Shown piece by piece: positions 1-5,691 of a stretch of DNA of 10,129 bases. Origin of the DNA: an uncultured Thermomicrobiales bacterium (GTDB lineage: Bacteria > Chloroflexota > Chloroflexia > Thermomicrobiales > UBA6265). Numbering within the stretch: the stretch's first letter is position 1; each line of letters begins with the position of its first letter. The notes under the pieces were generated by a model. It had not been told where the DNA came from, did not search any database, and saw only the letters and a list, made by a program, of their open reading frames with translations. The stretch covers positions 1 to 10,129 of the forward strand of contig CADCWJ010000334.1 of assembly GCA_902806365.1 (NCBI GenBank), given 5' to 3'. Both the position numbers and the translations under genes were made by a program.

Positions 1-102
1 AGCGACGGCAACATCGCCGAGCATCACGGGGTGTTGGATACCGCCACATTGCTGCGTCAGATCGGCGCGACCCCGACGCCTCTCAATGCCGGCGCGAGGT
101 GA
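1..102 (+). CDS. SnoaL-like / ester cyclase family protein, 3' end only
   Basis: This is the last 33 codons of a gene that begins before the window; it ends at TGA 100-102. The visible C-terminus contains DGNIAEHHGVLDTATLLRQ. It matches the usual closing strand and helix of SnoaL-like / ester cyclase proteins (NTF2-like fold), which typically end in a 'DGKIxEHWxxxDxxxLLxQLG' pattern. Family members range from polyketide cyclases to uncharacterised small-molecule isomerases or hydrolases, so no substrate can be named. The tail after the LLRQIG helix (about 12 residues, Pro/Ala-rich) is typical. The next gene on the right is on the opposite strand and converges on this one, with a hairpin at 183-214 between them. 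The family call rests on about 20 residues only. Confidence 0.6.
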   Translation, partial: SDGNIAEHHGVLDTATLLRQIGATPTPLNAGAR

Positions 103-182
103 TAAGCGCGTGATTGCTCCAACCGACCGTTGGGAGGAATCACGACCCAGGACTGACACGCGAGGCCCGCATCAATCGAACA

Positions 183-214
183 AGGCCACGCTGATTGTTA
201 CATCAGCGTGGCCT
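183..214. terminator. Strong hairpin, probable terminator (T-rich side on the minus strand)
   Basis: AGGCCACGCTGAT (183-195) pairs perfectly with ATCAGCGTGGCCT (202-214) around a 6-base loop: a 13-bp stem with no mismatch. Read on the minus strand, the stem is followed at once by TTGTTCGATT, a modest T-rich tail. Read on the plus strand, the following bases are not T-rich. It therefore fits a rho-independent terminator for minus-strand transcription best, while probably also stopping plus-strand transcripts from the SnoaL-like gene. It sits in the 341-base gap between converging genes. The rest of that gap is covered by the promoter at 305-333 and the inverted repeats at 343-416. Confidence 0.7.
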
Positions 215-304
215 CGCTCAAACCTTCCCCTCCCCTGATCGCCCCCCGGCGACCACGGGCCCCTGCGTTAGTTGTCTGATTGAGTGGCTCGTCACGCCCG
301 ACAC

Positions 305-333
305 ACTATACCGTGCGTTTCCCGATCTGGCAA
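305..333 (-). promoter_or_regulatory. Sigma70-type promoter on the minus strand
   Basis: Read on the minus strand, TTGCCA (333-328) and TATAGT (310-305) are separated by exactly 17 bases, which is near consensus for a housekeeping sigma factor. Transcription would start near 298 and run left toward the hairpin at 183-214. No sizeable gene lies downstream. The only frame is a 25-codon GTG-started one beginning at about 295, without a ribosome binding site and ending just before the hairpin. It could be a leaderless micro-ORF, but nothing else supports it. The surrounding 295-420 segment is noticeably richer in A and T than its neighbours. Confidence 0.45.
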
Positions 334-342
334 AACACATGT

Positions 343-416
343 CCGTACATTCATTACATTGTCATGGTACGGCATCGGACTCGGTTTGTGAAGCCATTTC
401 CATATTGTCACAAACC
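343..416. repeat. Two adjacent inverted repeats upstream of the minus-strand promoter
   Basis: The first repeat is GGTTTGTGA (383-391) with TCACAAACC (408-416): 9 bp, perfect, 16-base spacer. The second is CCGTAC (343-348) with GTACGG (367-372). It can be extended by an AT/AT pair with one bulged G. Both lie just upstream of the minus-strand -35 element at 333-328, where operators or activator sites would sit. The first is also 28 bases downstream of the aminotransferase stop codon and could act as a 3'-end hairpin of that mRNA. The sequence does not decide between these roles. Confidence 0.4.
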
Positions 417-443
417 TGGGAGCGGCTGATCGTGACCCGCCAC

Positions 444-1790
444 TCAGGCCATCCCGCCAACATCCGTGAAGGCGCCGTCCAGGATATCGATCGCGCTGTC
501 GATATCGCTTCGGCTGGCGATCAGCGGCGGGCAGAGCCGGATTGCATTGGCGTAGAGCCCGCCTCGCCCGATGATCAGGCCGTTCCGCTTGCACGACTCC
601 TGAACCGCCTTCAGCAGCTCCGGCGCCGGCTCCTTCGTGGCCCGGTCCCTGACCAGCTCGATCCCGACCATCAGGCCCATCCCCCGGATGTCGCCGATCG
701 CCGCGTGCCGGTCGGACAGCTCGAAAAGGCGCTCCTTGAGATGCGCGCCGACCGTCAGGGCATTGCGGCGCAGGTTGTTGGTCGCGATGTAATTGAGATT
801 CGCCAGCGCCGCCGTCGTCGAGACCGGGTTGCCACCAAAGGTCGACAAGCTGAGCGAGCGGATCGATGACGCCAGTTCGTCGGTCGCGATCAGGCCGCCA
901 ATCGGGATTCCGTTGGCGAGCCCCTTGGCGAAGACGACGACGTCCGGCGTGATCCCGTACGCCTGGAAGCCGAAATCGGCTACCCCGGTGCGACCCCAGC
1001 CAGTCTGGACCTCATCGGCGATGAACGGGATGCCGTGGCGCTGAAGGATCTCTCCGACCCGAATGAAATACTCTGGCGGCGGGGTGATGAACCCACCCAC
1101 GCCCTGGATCGGCTCGGCGATGAACGCCGCCGGGTGCCCGCTCGTCGTGGTCGTGATGAGCTGCTCGATGTCATCGGCGCAGCGCAGATCGCAGCCTGGG
1201 TAGCTGAGGCCCCAGGGACAGCGGTAGCAATAGGGGTTGTGCGCGTACTGCACGTGAAGGGGAGAGAGCGTCGAAGAGCGCCAGGGTGTCTGCCCGCTGG
1301 CGTTGATCGTCGCGAACGAGCGCCCGTGGTAGGAGTGGCGGAGGGCGATCAGCTCGTTGGAGTTGCGGTGCAGCGTCGTGATCAGGAAGGCGGCCTCGTT
1401 GGCCTCGGTCCCGCTGTTGACGAACAGCACCTTGTCGAGCGAGTCGGGCGTCATCGCCCGGATCCGCTCGGCGAGTTCGATCTGGGAGCGGATCAGGAAG
1501 AGCGTCGAGGAATGGTCGATCCGGTCGATCTGCGCCTTGACTGGATCGTTGATCTCGGGGATCGCGTGGCCGCTGGAGATGGTCGCGATACCGCCGAAGA
1601 AGTCGAGATACTGGCGGCCGTCGGCGTCGAAGACGTACTGCCGCTCACCCCGCCGGAGCTCGATCGGCTCGTCGTAGAAGAGCGCGACCGAGGGGAAAAG
1701 GCTTTCCCTGTGCCGCCGCAGAAGGTCGGCATGGCTGTCTCTCGCCGGCGTTCCGGGTGGTGCCTCCGACGACTCCTTCGCTCGCTCCAC
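444..1790 (-). CDS. PLP-dependent class III aminotransferase
   Basis: This 448-residue protein is a fold-type I, class III aminotransferase (ornithine / 4-aminobutyrate / alanine-glyoxylate type). It would move an amino group from an omega-amino acid or alanine to a keto acid in the cytoplasm. Visible motifs are SGTEANE (126-132, phosphate binding), YHG (154-156), the Asp of DEVQTGWGRTG (Asp259) that pairs with the pyridine nitrogen, and FAKGLANG with the Schiff-base lysine Lys289. Length is normal for the family. An insertion holds four cysteines in a CxxC-x8-CxxxC layout (188, 191, 200, 204), seen in one subgroup. The start is GTG at 1790, with GAGGAG (1805-1800) nine bases upstream. It diverges from the DsrE-like gene and appears monocistronic. 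The exact substrate (beta-alanine, GABA, glyoxylate or other) cannot be read from motifs. Confidence 0.9.
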   Translation of the reverse strand: MERAKESSEAPPGTPARDSHADLLRRHRESLFPSVALFYDEPIELRRGERQYVFDADGRQYLDFFGGIATISSGHAIPEINDPVKAQIDRIDHSSTLFLIRSQIELAERIRAMTPDSLDKVLFVNSGTEANEAAFLITTLHRNSNELIALRHSYHGRSFATINASGQTPWRSSTLSPLHVQYAHNPYCYRCPWGLSYPGCDLRCADDIEQLITTTTSGHPAAFIAEPIQGVGGFITPPPEYFIRVGEILQRHGIPFIADEVQTGWGRTGVADFGFQAYGITPDVVVFAKGLANGIPIGGLIATDELASSIRSLSLSTFGGNPVSTTAALANLNYIATNNLRRNALTVGAHLKERLFELSDRHAAIGDIRGMGLMVGIELVRDRATKEPAPELLKAVQESCKRNGLIIGRGGLYANAIRLCPPLIASRSDIDSAIDILDGAFTDVGGMA

Positions 1791-1963
1791 GATCGATTGC
1801 TCCTCATCGTCACGACTGGTCGCTGGTCAGGGTATCGCATGAGTGACGACAATCATGCCAGTCCGATGATCCAGCAGGCAGGGTCGCGGTAGGCTTCAGT
1901 GCACGCGTGAGGGTTGATCGAGCCGTCACGACGGTGCGATGCGCCACAAGGAGAGACCAGGTC

Positions 1964-2329
1964 ATGAAGGTCGCGTATGTCTTCAGCACCTCCGGGAACA
2001 CCGCCAGCTACAAGCTCGGTAGGATGATCCTGCCCCAGCTCGAAGATGAGCGGCATGGAGTTGAGGTCGTGGGGATGATGTTCTTCGACGACAACACCTA
2101 TGCTCTTCGGAGCGGCGACCCGATGGGAGAGCGATTGGCCAGAGTCGCGAAAGAGCATGGCATCCTGCTCATGCTGTGCGACCAGTGCGCGCTGGAACGG
2201 GGACTTGCCGAGGGCGAGCCTGGCAGCTACACGGCGAAGGGGACGGTCGAGGGGGTCGCGGTCGGGTGCTTCCCCGATCTCTACGGCGCGCTGGCGGGCA
2301 ACCCGCCCGATCACATCATCACGCTGTAG
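1964..2329 (+). CDS. DsrE-family small sulfur-relay-like protein (SaoD-like)
   Basis: The protein has 121 residues. It starts at ATG 1964 with AAGGAGAG ten bases upstream; an in-frame ATG at 1907 would add 19 residues but has no comparable site. It opens with MKVAYVFSTS, the first strand and loop of the DsrE/DsrF/TusD fold. It keeps DQCALERG (Cys72 and Cys75 are CxxC-spaced), and GCFPDLYGAL with Cys102. Proteins of this fold carry or sense sulfur species in the cytoplasm, and such cysteines are candidate persulfide sites. From memory, it resembles the DsrE-related group called SaoD in public family naming. None of the partners expected for sulfur relay (DsrF/H, Tus, rhodanese, thioredoxin-like genes) is in this window. 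It is probably expressed alone from the 1791-1963 divergent region, where I could not fix a convincing promoter. Confidence 0.8.
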   Translation: MKVAYVFSTSGNTASYKLGRMILPQLEDERHGVEVVGMMFFDDNTYALRSGDPMGERLARVAKEHGILLMLCDQCALERGLAEGEPGSYTAKGTVEGVAVGCFPDLYGALAGNPPDHIITL

Positions 2330-2558
2330 GCGGTCGCGGCAGACGGTCCCGCTCCTGCACCGCAGTCGCATCGTTGTCGCGTCGCCCGCGTCTACGTAGC
2401 GCCATTCCGTATTCTTACGGATGATCCTGCGCATCTGCTCATCTAAGCTGGGAACAGATCGGGAGGAGAGGTCAGCCAGCGCAACGTCGCGACGGGCTGA
2501 CACACCTGATCGAACGACACCGGGACCGGTCCCTTCCCTACCCGATCCGGCCCCGGTG

Positions 2559-2604
2559 GAAACCGGTCGCGCGCCAGTCCCCAGCCTGGCGAGCGGCCGG
2601 TTTC
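2559..2604. terminator. Long hairpin between converging genes, probable terminator
   Basis: GAAACCGG (2559-2566) pairs with CCGGTTTC (2597-2604). The stem continues through a wobble and three pairs, one G/A mismatch, then CGCCAG (2572-2577) with CTGGCG (2586-2591) around an 8-base loop. This gives about 18 pairs with one mismatch. It begins five bases beyond the stop codon of the minus-strand nucleotidyltransferase gene and lies between it and the plus-strand DsrE-like gene. A bidirectional terminator is the likely role, although neither side has a T tract. The rest of 2330-2558 holds a perfect 12-base palindrome GGGACCGGTCCC (2522-2533) and no gene that I can support. Confidence 0.55.
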
Positions 2605-2608
2605 GCGT

Positions 2609-3481
2609 TCAACCGAGCGCGGTCCGGCAAACGACCTCATCCACGACATCGCACAGCTCGTCGGTCGCGCTCAGCACTCCCCGGCCCACCGGATCGGCGG
2701 ACGCCGCAAGCAGGCGACGCACCAACGGCACGAACTCCTCCGGAACGGGGGGTCCGAGCCGGACGACATGATCCAGAAGCCGCTTCTCGCCGGGATGCGG
2801 CTCGCGCATGATCGCGAACACGATGTCGAAGGCGCTCGCGAGCAGCGCCGCAATCCGGTGATTGACGCTCACCGGGTCGTTGCGCCCGATTGCCAGCTCG
2901 ATCTGGTGCCGGTACGACGAACGGGTGGATCGCAAGAGCGGCCGGTTCCAGGCGATGATGGCGGCGCGCAACTCCTCGGGATACGGCGTCGCGGCGAGCG
3001 CCTGCATGTCCGCGAGCCAGCCGTCCCGATCGAACAGCGGCAGCGCATGACGGGCCGTGAACCAGAACGAGGTCGTGTATCCGAGCGATGGCTGGTGCCG
3101 CTCGATCACGTCCCGGAGCCGCCCCTCGAACCAGTCCCGTTCCCAATACATGAGATCGCAGGCGACATCCTGGGTGCGATCGCTCCATTCGTCCCCCTCG
3201 CCGAACCAGCCGTTGCCGATCTCGGGCGCCGGGTCGAACCGGGTGGCGAGGTCGCGACGAACCTCGTGAGGAATGGGTGCGGTCGTGAACATGTAGATGT
3301 CGTGGTCGGATGACACGTCGACCGCCCCGCTCGCGACCGAGCCACCGAGCGCGATCGCGGTGACTTCCGGGCGCGCCGAGAACGCGGCGACGATCTCCCG
3401 CACGGCATCGGGCAACCAATCCTCGTGATCTCGAGCTTGTCGAGGGCTCTCGGCAGCGCGCCGCGCACGGTCAGCCGTCAT
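2609..3481 (-). CDS. Nucleotidyltransferase-domain protein, DUF4037-like
   Basis: This 290-residue protein has a DNA polymerase beta-type nucleotidyltransferase fold at its N-terminus. GGSVASG (46-52) is followed by SSDHDIYMF, giving the metal-binding pair Asp59 and Asp61. A third carboxylate is likely Asp109 in CDLMYW. The C-terminal half is helical and resembles the DUF4037 partner domain, with a LPLFDRDGWL segment near residue 168. Such proteins would transfer a nucleotide to a small molecule or protein; many resemble aminoglycoside nucleotidyltransferases, but that role is not shown here. ATG at 3481 is preceded by GAGGA about six bases away. It lies 146 bases downstream of the kinase gene on the same strand, with a dispersed repeat between them, so co-transcription is possible but not clear. 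Confidence 0.8.
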   Translation of the reverse strand: MTADRARRAAESPRQARDHEDWLPDAVREIVAAFSARPEVTAIALGGSVASGAVDVSSDHDIYMFTTAPIPHEVRRDLATRFDPAPEIGNGWFGEGDEWSDRTQDVACDLMYWERDWFEGRLRDVIERHQPSLGYTTSFWFTARHALPLFDRDGWLADMQALAATPYPEELRAAIIAWNRPLLRSTRSSYRHQIELAIGRNDPVSVNHRIAALLASAFDIVFAIMREPHPGEKRLLDHVVRLGPPVPEEFVPLVRRLLAASADPVGRGVLSATDELCDVVDEVVCRTALG

Positions 3482-3536
3482 CGCGCTGTCCTCGCTGGTG
3501 TACTGCCGCGTTCGTCATCCCGCGCCTTTCTCTACC

Positions 3537-3563
3537 GTCATGCTGAGCGAAGTCGAAGCATCT
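3537..3563. repeat. Dispersed intergenic repeat with CTGAGCGAAGTCGAAG core
   Basis: The segment reads GTCATGCTGAGCGAAGTCGA and continues AGCATCT. I recognise this as a short dispersed repeat found between genes in many bacterial genomes; its reverse form contains CTTCGACTTCGCTCAG. The ends ATGCT and AGCAT are complementary. Translations across it produce well-known spurious peptides (SVMLSEVEA, RCFDFAQHDG), which argues against any frame in 3471-3701 being a gene. It lies in the 146-base spacer between the kinase and nucleotidyltransferase genes. Only this one clear copy is in the window, so the repeat status comes from prior knowledge. Confidence 0.6.
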
Positions 3564-3627
3564 GGGCGCAGTCAGGTCGCATGGTGCCGGTCCCCGCTGA
3601 GGTTTCAGGTGACGAAGAATACGGGCA

Positions 3628-4239
3628 TCAGGAAAACCCGTCAGTGGTATTCGCGGGCGCACGGTGCGAATGGATCAGGCGCGCGAGCGCATCGGCGTTG
3701 AGCGAGAGCGACCGGCTGCCGTTGAGCGTCAAGTCGGGTGCCGGAAGGCCAGCTCGACTTTCCGTCCAGGTCATCTCCAGATGCTCCCAGTTGACAAGCA
3801 CACTGGTACCCCAGCGAACGTCCCGCGCTTCGATCCGATCCCGCCGGACCCCACCGGGTGCATCGAGCATTACGAGAAGGTCGGCATCAGGGAAGCGGGC
3901 CATCGCGTCGGTGATCATCACCGGGCGGATGGTGAACGGAAGTCCGCCCGCATCCGAGATTCGGGAAAAGCCGGCGAAATCTGCATCCGGCGTTTCCACC
4001 GGGGTGCCGATTGGCTCTCGCAGCGAGGATCGCAGCAGTTCCCAATCGTACCGGAGCGGTTGCTTTAGGAACGTGGTGAGCGGCATGTTGGACGGCCTTG
4101 GCACGAAGAAGTAGTCGGTCGGGATCCGGGCGAAGATGTCGTCACCAAGTACCGACTGGGTCCGTTTGGCGAGTTGCGACTTGCCCGCGCCGGATGGACC
4201 GACGATCGAGACGACCAGTGGTACACATGGTGCCGTCAC
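3628..4239 (-). CDS. Small P-loop kinase, uridine-kinase-like
   Basis: This protein of about 203 residues has a Walker A motif GPSGAGKS (residues 14-21) directly after the first strand PLVVSIV. A DYFF segment near residue 42 is followed by PLRYDWELL near 62, similar to the substrate-binding region of uridine kinase / phosphoribulokinase relatives. LLVMLDAPGGV with RIEARDVRWG (about 121-144) resembles the strand and Arg-rich lid of those enzymes. It would phosphorylate a small metabolite with ATP; the substrate is unknown. Start choice: ATG at 4245 directly abuts the ribosome binding site GGGAGGA (4252-4246), which is too close. GTG at 4239, two codons later, lies six bases from it, so I prefer that start. 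The gene diverges from the plus-strand promoter at 4270-4297. Confidence 0.75.
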   Translation of the reverse strand: MTAPCVPLVVSIVGPSGAGKSQLAKRTQSVLGDDIFARIPTDYFFVPRPSNMPLTTFLKQPLRYDWELLRSSLREPIGTPVETPDADFAGFSRISDAGGLPFTIRPVMITDAMARFPDADLLVMLDAPGGVRRDRIEARDVRWGTSVLVNWEHLEMTWTESRAGLPAPDLTLNGSRSLSLNADALARLIHSHRAPANTTDGFS

Positions 4240-4269
4240 CGACATTCCTCCCGCGATCCAACCGTGGGG

Positions 4270-4297
4270 TTGCGCTCTGCGGTCGCTCCCCTATGAT
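4270..4297 (+). promoter_or_regulatory. Promoter A: heads a duplicated leader without an intact gene
   Basis: TTGCGC (4270-4275), a 16-base spacer and TATGAT (4292-4297) form a near-consensus promoter. The sequence just downstream, GACGCA, and the spacer end GTCGCTCCCC are shared with promoter B at 4654-4681 (GTCGCTTCCG then TAATATGACGCA). Layout and -10 are shared with promoter C at 5642-5669. Transcription would start near 4304, run divergently from the kinase gene and enter a leader that resembles that of the dioxygenase gene. No intact gene follows for about 450 bases. Confidence 0.55.
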
Positions 4298-4339
4298 GAC
4301 GCAACATGTGCGATGAACACAGCAGTCTCCAGCGAGGGA

Positions 4340-4384
4340 TGCTTTTCCCACACACGACACAAGGGCGAGCGACATAGTGACGAC
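4340..4384 (+). repeat. Degenerate copy of the dioxygenase 5' leader, start codon ATG changed to ATA
   Basis: TGCTTTTCC (4340-4348) and the 24 bases at 4361-4384 match TGCTTTTCC (5731-5739) and 5754-5777 in the leader of the dioxygenase gene. The 24-base blocks differ at two positions only. One difference changes the ATG start at 5767 to ATA at 4374. The ribosome-binding region GGCGAG is kept. Upstream, AACACAGCAGTCTCCAG aligns with AACCACCAGACTACAG, and both copies carry TATGAT promoters at corresponding places. The dioxygenase copy is about 20 bases longer, mostly because of the hairpin at 5692-5711. This points to duplication of a promoter-leader block, about 1.4 kb apart, followed by decay of this copy. 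Confidence 0.65.
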
Positions 4385-4619
4385 TGCCCGGACCGCATCG
4401 GGCAGCGACGCATTGATTGATTCAAGTGAGTTCATGTGCGGATTCTGCTTTTGGATGACAGGCGTGGATGAGGCACGTCGGCGAATGGGCATTGACCGTC
4501 AGCGGCCGCACCCCGGGGAGTACCAGGTCAGGAACCGGGGATGCCATGCGACCCGGATTCCTGACCTTATCGGGTACGTCCGGTTCCCGGGGACATTTGT
4601 GCCCATACCCGGGCTCTGA
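4377..4619 (+). pseudogene. Doubtful 80-codon frame, possible remnant of a duplicated gene start
   Basis: A GTG-started frame begins right after the mutated ATA codon, seven bases from the conserved GGGCGAG. Its first residues MTTARTASG resemble VTTTRAAGH at the start of the dioxygenase, as expected from the shared DNA. A faint L...F...GF pattern follows, as at the start of PhyH proteins. After about residue 25 nothing resembles PhyH or any family I know. The frame also runs through the 15-bp hairpin at 4525-4567. It may be a broken copy, a chance frame, or a small unknown protein; I favour the first two. Confidence 0.2.
4525..4567 (+). terminator. 15-bp hairpin, possible terminator of the promoter A transcript
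   Basis: AGGTCAGGAA (4525-4534) pairs with TTCCTGACCT (4558-4567), and CCGGG (4535-4539) pairs with CCCGG (4552-4556). There is one bulged A (4557) and a 12-base loop. On the plus strand it is followed by TATCGGG, so no real T tract exists. It lies about 260 bases downstream of promoter A and 87 bases before promoter B, so it could end a short untranslated transcript. A second structure-prone stretch follows, with two CCCGGG hexamers (4586-4591, 4608-4613) and CGGGTA / TACCCG (4571-4576, 4606-4611). Confidence 0.4.
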
Positions 4620-4653
4620 CACCTGAGATGCTCCTGGGCACCTGGTTGGAGCG

Positions 4654-4681
4654 TTGCGCGCGTGAGTCGCTTCCGTAATAT
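4654..4681 (+). promoter_or_regulatory. Promoter B: for the FkbM-family methyltransferase
   Basis: TTGCGC (4654-4659), a 16-base spacer and TAATAT (4676-4681) lie about 70 bases before the methyltransferase start. The -35 hexamer is identical to that of promoter A. The spacer ends (GTCGCTTCCG versus GTCGCTCCCC) and the downstream GACGCA are also shared with promoter A. The similarity goes beyond what two unrelated sigma70 promoters need, suggesting common origin or a common regulator. Confidence 0.55.
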
Positions 4682-4752
4682 GACGCATAACACAAGCATG
4701 GACAGCGCGTTTCACTCACCGTGTGGCAACCATCAGGCGGAGGGTTTGGCGA

Positions 4753-5652
4753 ATGTACCGTCCAACCCGGTCGGTCCGGCACTTCGGTTCGGTCCCGCAA
4801 CGTCTCCGGCGCTGGTTCTTGAAGTACCGGTACTATGGCGCGTCGGTCGCGACCTTGCTGACCGCGTTCGATCCACCGCTGCGGGTCGTGGGTATGTTCA
4901 CTGGGAAACATTCAACGGGCCCGGCGACGATCCGGGAGCGCACGAGTGGGCTCACGTTCACGGTGCGGGGTGCGGGGGATATCTGGAGCGTCAAGGAAGC
5001 CGTCCCGGATCGCTTTTACGAGCGGTTTGGATTCAATCTTGAATCCAGCTGGACGGTGCTGGACATTGGCGCGGGCCTGGGGGAGTTCGCCATGCTCGCC
5101 GCTCGCGCAGACCCCGCCAACCGGGTCTACGCCTTTGAGCCGTTCGCCGGGTCGTTCGCACTGCTGGAGGAGAACGCGCGACAGAACGGCTTGACCAATG
5201 TCGTTGCGGTGTGTGAAGCGGTCGGCTCGGTAACGGGCGCGTTGGTCCTCGAACCGGGCCGTGGCGAGCCGTCGCATGTTCAGAGCCGGTACGCATCCGC
5301 CGCAATGGAAACTCCTGAACGCGTGGTGCCGTCGGTCTCGCTGGAGGATCTCGTCACGCGGTTCGGGCTTGACTCCCTGGACCTCGTCAAGCTGGATTGC
5401 GAAGGCATGGAATACGACATCCTGCTCAACAGTCCGCACTGGGTACTGAAGCGAATCGCCAGGATAGTGCTGGAATATCACGACGACTTCACCTCGCACA
5501 CCCATCACGATCTGGTTCGCTTTCTGGAACGTGCCGGGTACGTTGTGGAGACATTCCCCAACCAGGTCCACGCGGATTTGGGATACCTTCGTGCGGCTCG
5601 TCGGTGCGATGCTGGTGCAACAACGGGACAGCCCACACCTCTTGCACGTTGA
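4753..5652 (+). CDS. FkbM-family SAM-dependent methyltransferase
   Basis: This 299-residue protein is a class I S-adenosylmethionine methyltransferase of the FkbM type, a family that O-methylates sugars, glycolipids or polyketides. After a basic N-terminal region (about 1-90), motif I is VLDIGAGLGEFA (102-113), the ribose-binding acidic strand ends in AFEP (127-130), and the family signature LVKLDCEGMEYDIL is at 211-224. A conserved LEYHDD follows near 240. I chose ATG at 4753 because GGAGGG (4739-4744) is eight bases upstream. An in-frame GTG at 4723 would add ten residues but has no site. Promoter B lies upstream, and the stop codon overlaps promoter C of the dioxygenase. The Ala/Thr/Pro-rich last 20 residues look unstructured. 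The acceptor is unknown; no glycosyltransferases are nearby. Confidence 0.85.
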   Translation: MYRPTRSVRHFGSVPQRLRRWFLKYRYYGASVATLLTAFDPPLRVVGMFTGKHSTGPATIRERTSGLTFTVRGAGDIWSVKEAVPDRFYERFGFNLESSWTVLDIGAGLGEFAMLAARADPANRVYAFEPFAGSFALLEENARQNGLTNVVAVCEAVGSVTGALVLEPGRGEPSHVQSRYASAAMETPERVVPSVSLEDLVTRFGLDSLDLVKLDCEGMEYDILLNSPHWVLKRIARIVLEYHDDFTSHTHHDLVRFLERAGYVVETFPNQVHADLGYLRAARRCDAGATTGQPTPLAR

Positions 5653-5669
5653 CGGGCGCTCACTATGAT
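5642..5669 (+). promoter_or_regulatory. Promoter C: for the dioxygenase - Gfo/Idh operon
   Basis: TTGCAC (5642-5647), a 16-base spacer and TATGAT (5664-5669) overlap the last codons and stop (5650-5652) of the methyltransferase gene. The hexamer layout and the segment CGCTCACTATGATGACC parallel promoter A (CGCTCCCCTATGATGACG). A start site near 5676 would give a leader of about 90 bases before the ATG at 5767. This promoter lets the dioxygenase be expressed independently of, but probably in parallel with, the methyltransferase. Confidence 0.55.
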
Positions 5670-5691
5670 GACCGTGACGAATCCGGACGGT

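Noticed and set aside
1035..1892. 285-codon plus-strand frame opposite the aminotransferase gene
   Set aside because: It is a shadow of the GC-rich minus-strand gene: Arg/Asp/Val-rich, no recognisable domain, whereas the opposite strand encodes a complete class III aminotransferase with all PLP motifs.
1806..1947. Repeated GTCACGAC-like octamers (1809-1816, 1843-1850, 1925-1932) in the divergent region
   Set aside because: The octamers are short, variably oriented and the same word occurs elsewhere by chance; I could not pair them with a promoter.
2637..3419. 260-codon minus-strand frame overlapping the nucleotidyltransferase gene
   Set aside because: It is in another frame of the same strand, very rich in Arg, Ala and His, with no motif; the other frame has GGS...SDHD.
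3621..3641. ACGGG/CCCGT hairpin at the kinase gene stop as a terminator
   Set aside because: Only five pairs, overlapping the stop codon, without a T tract.
3471..3701. Short frames on both strands across the dispersed repeat (SVMLSEVEA, CFDFAQHDG peptides)
   Set aside because: These are known spurious translations of a dispersed intergenic repeat.
4422..4911. Minus-strand frames of 97-114 codons in the gap before the methyltransferase gene
   Set aside because: No ribosome binding site, no family similarity and overlap with hairpins and the promoter B region.
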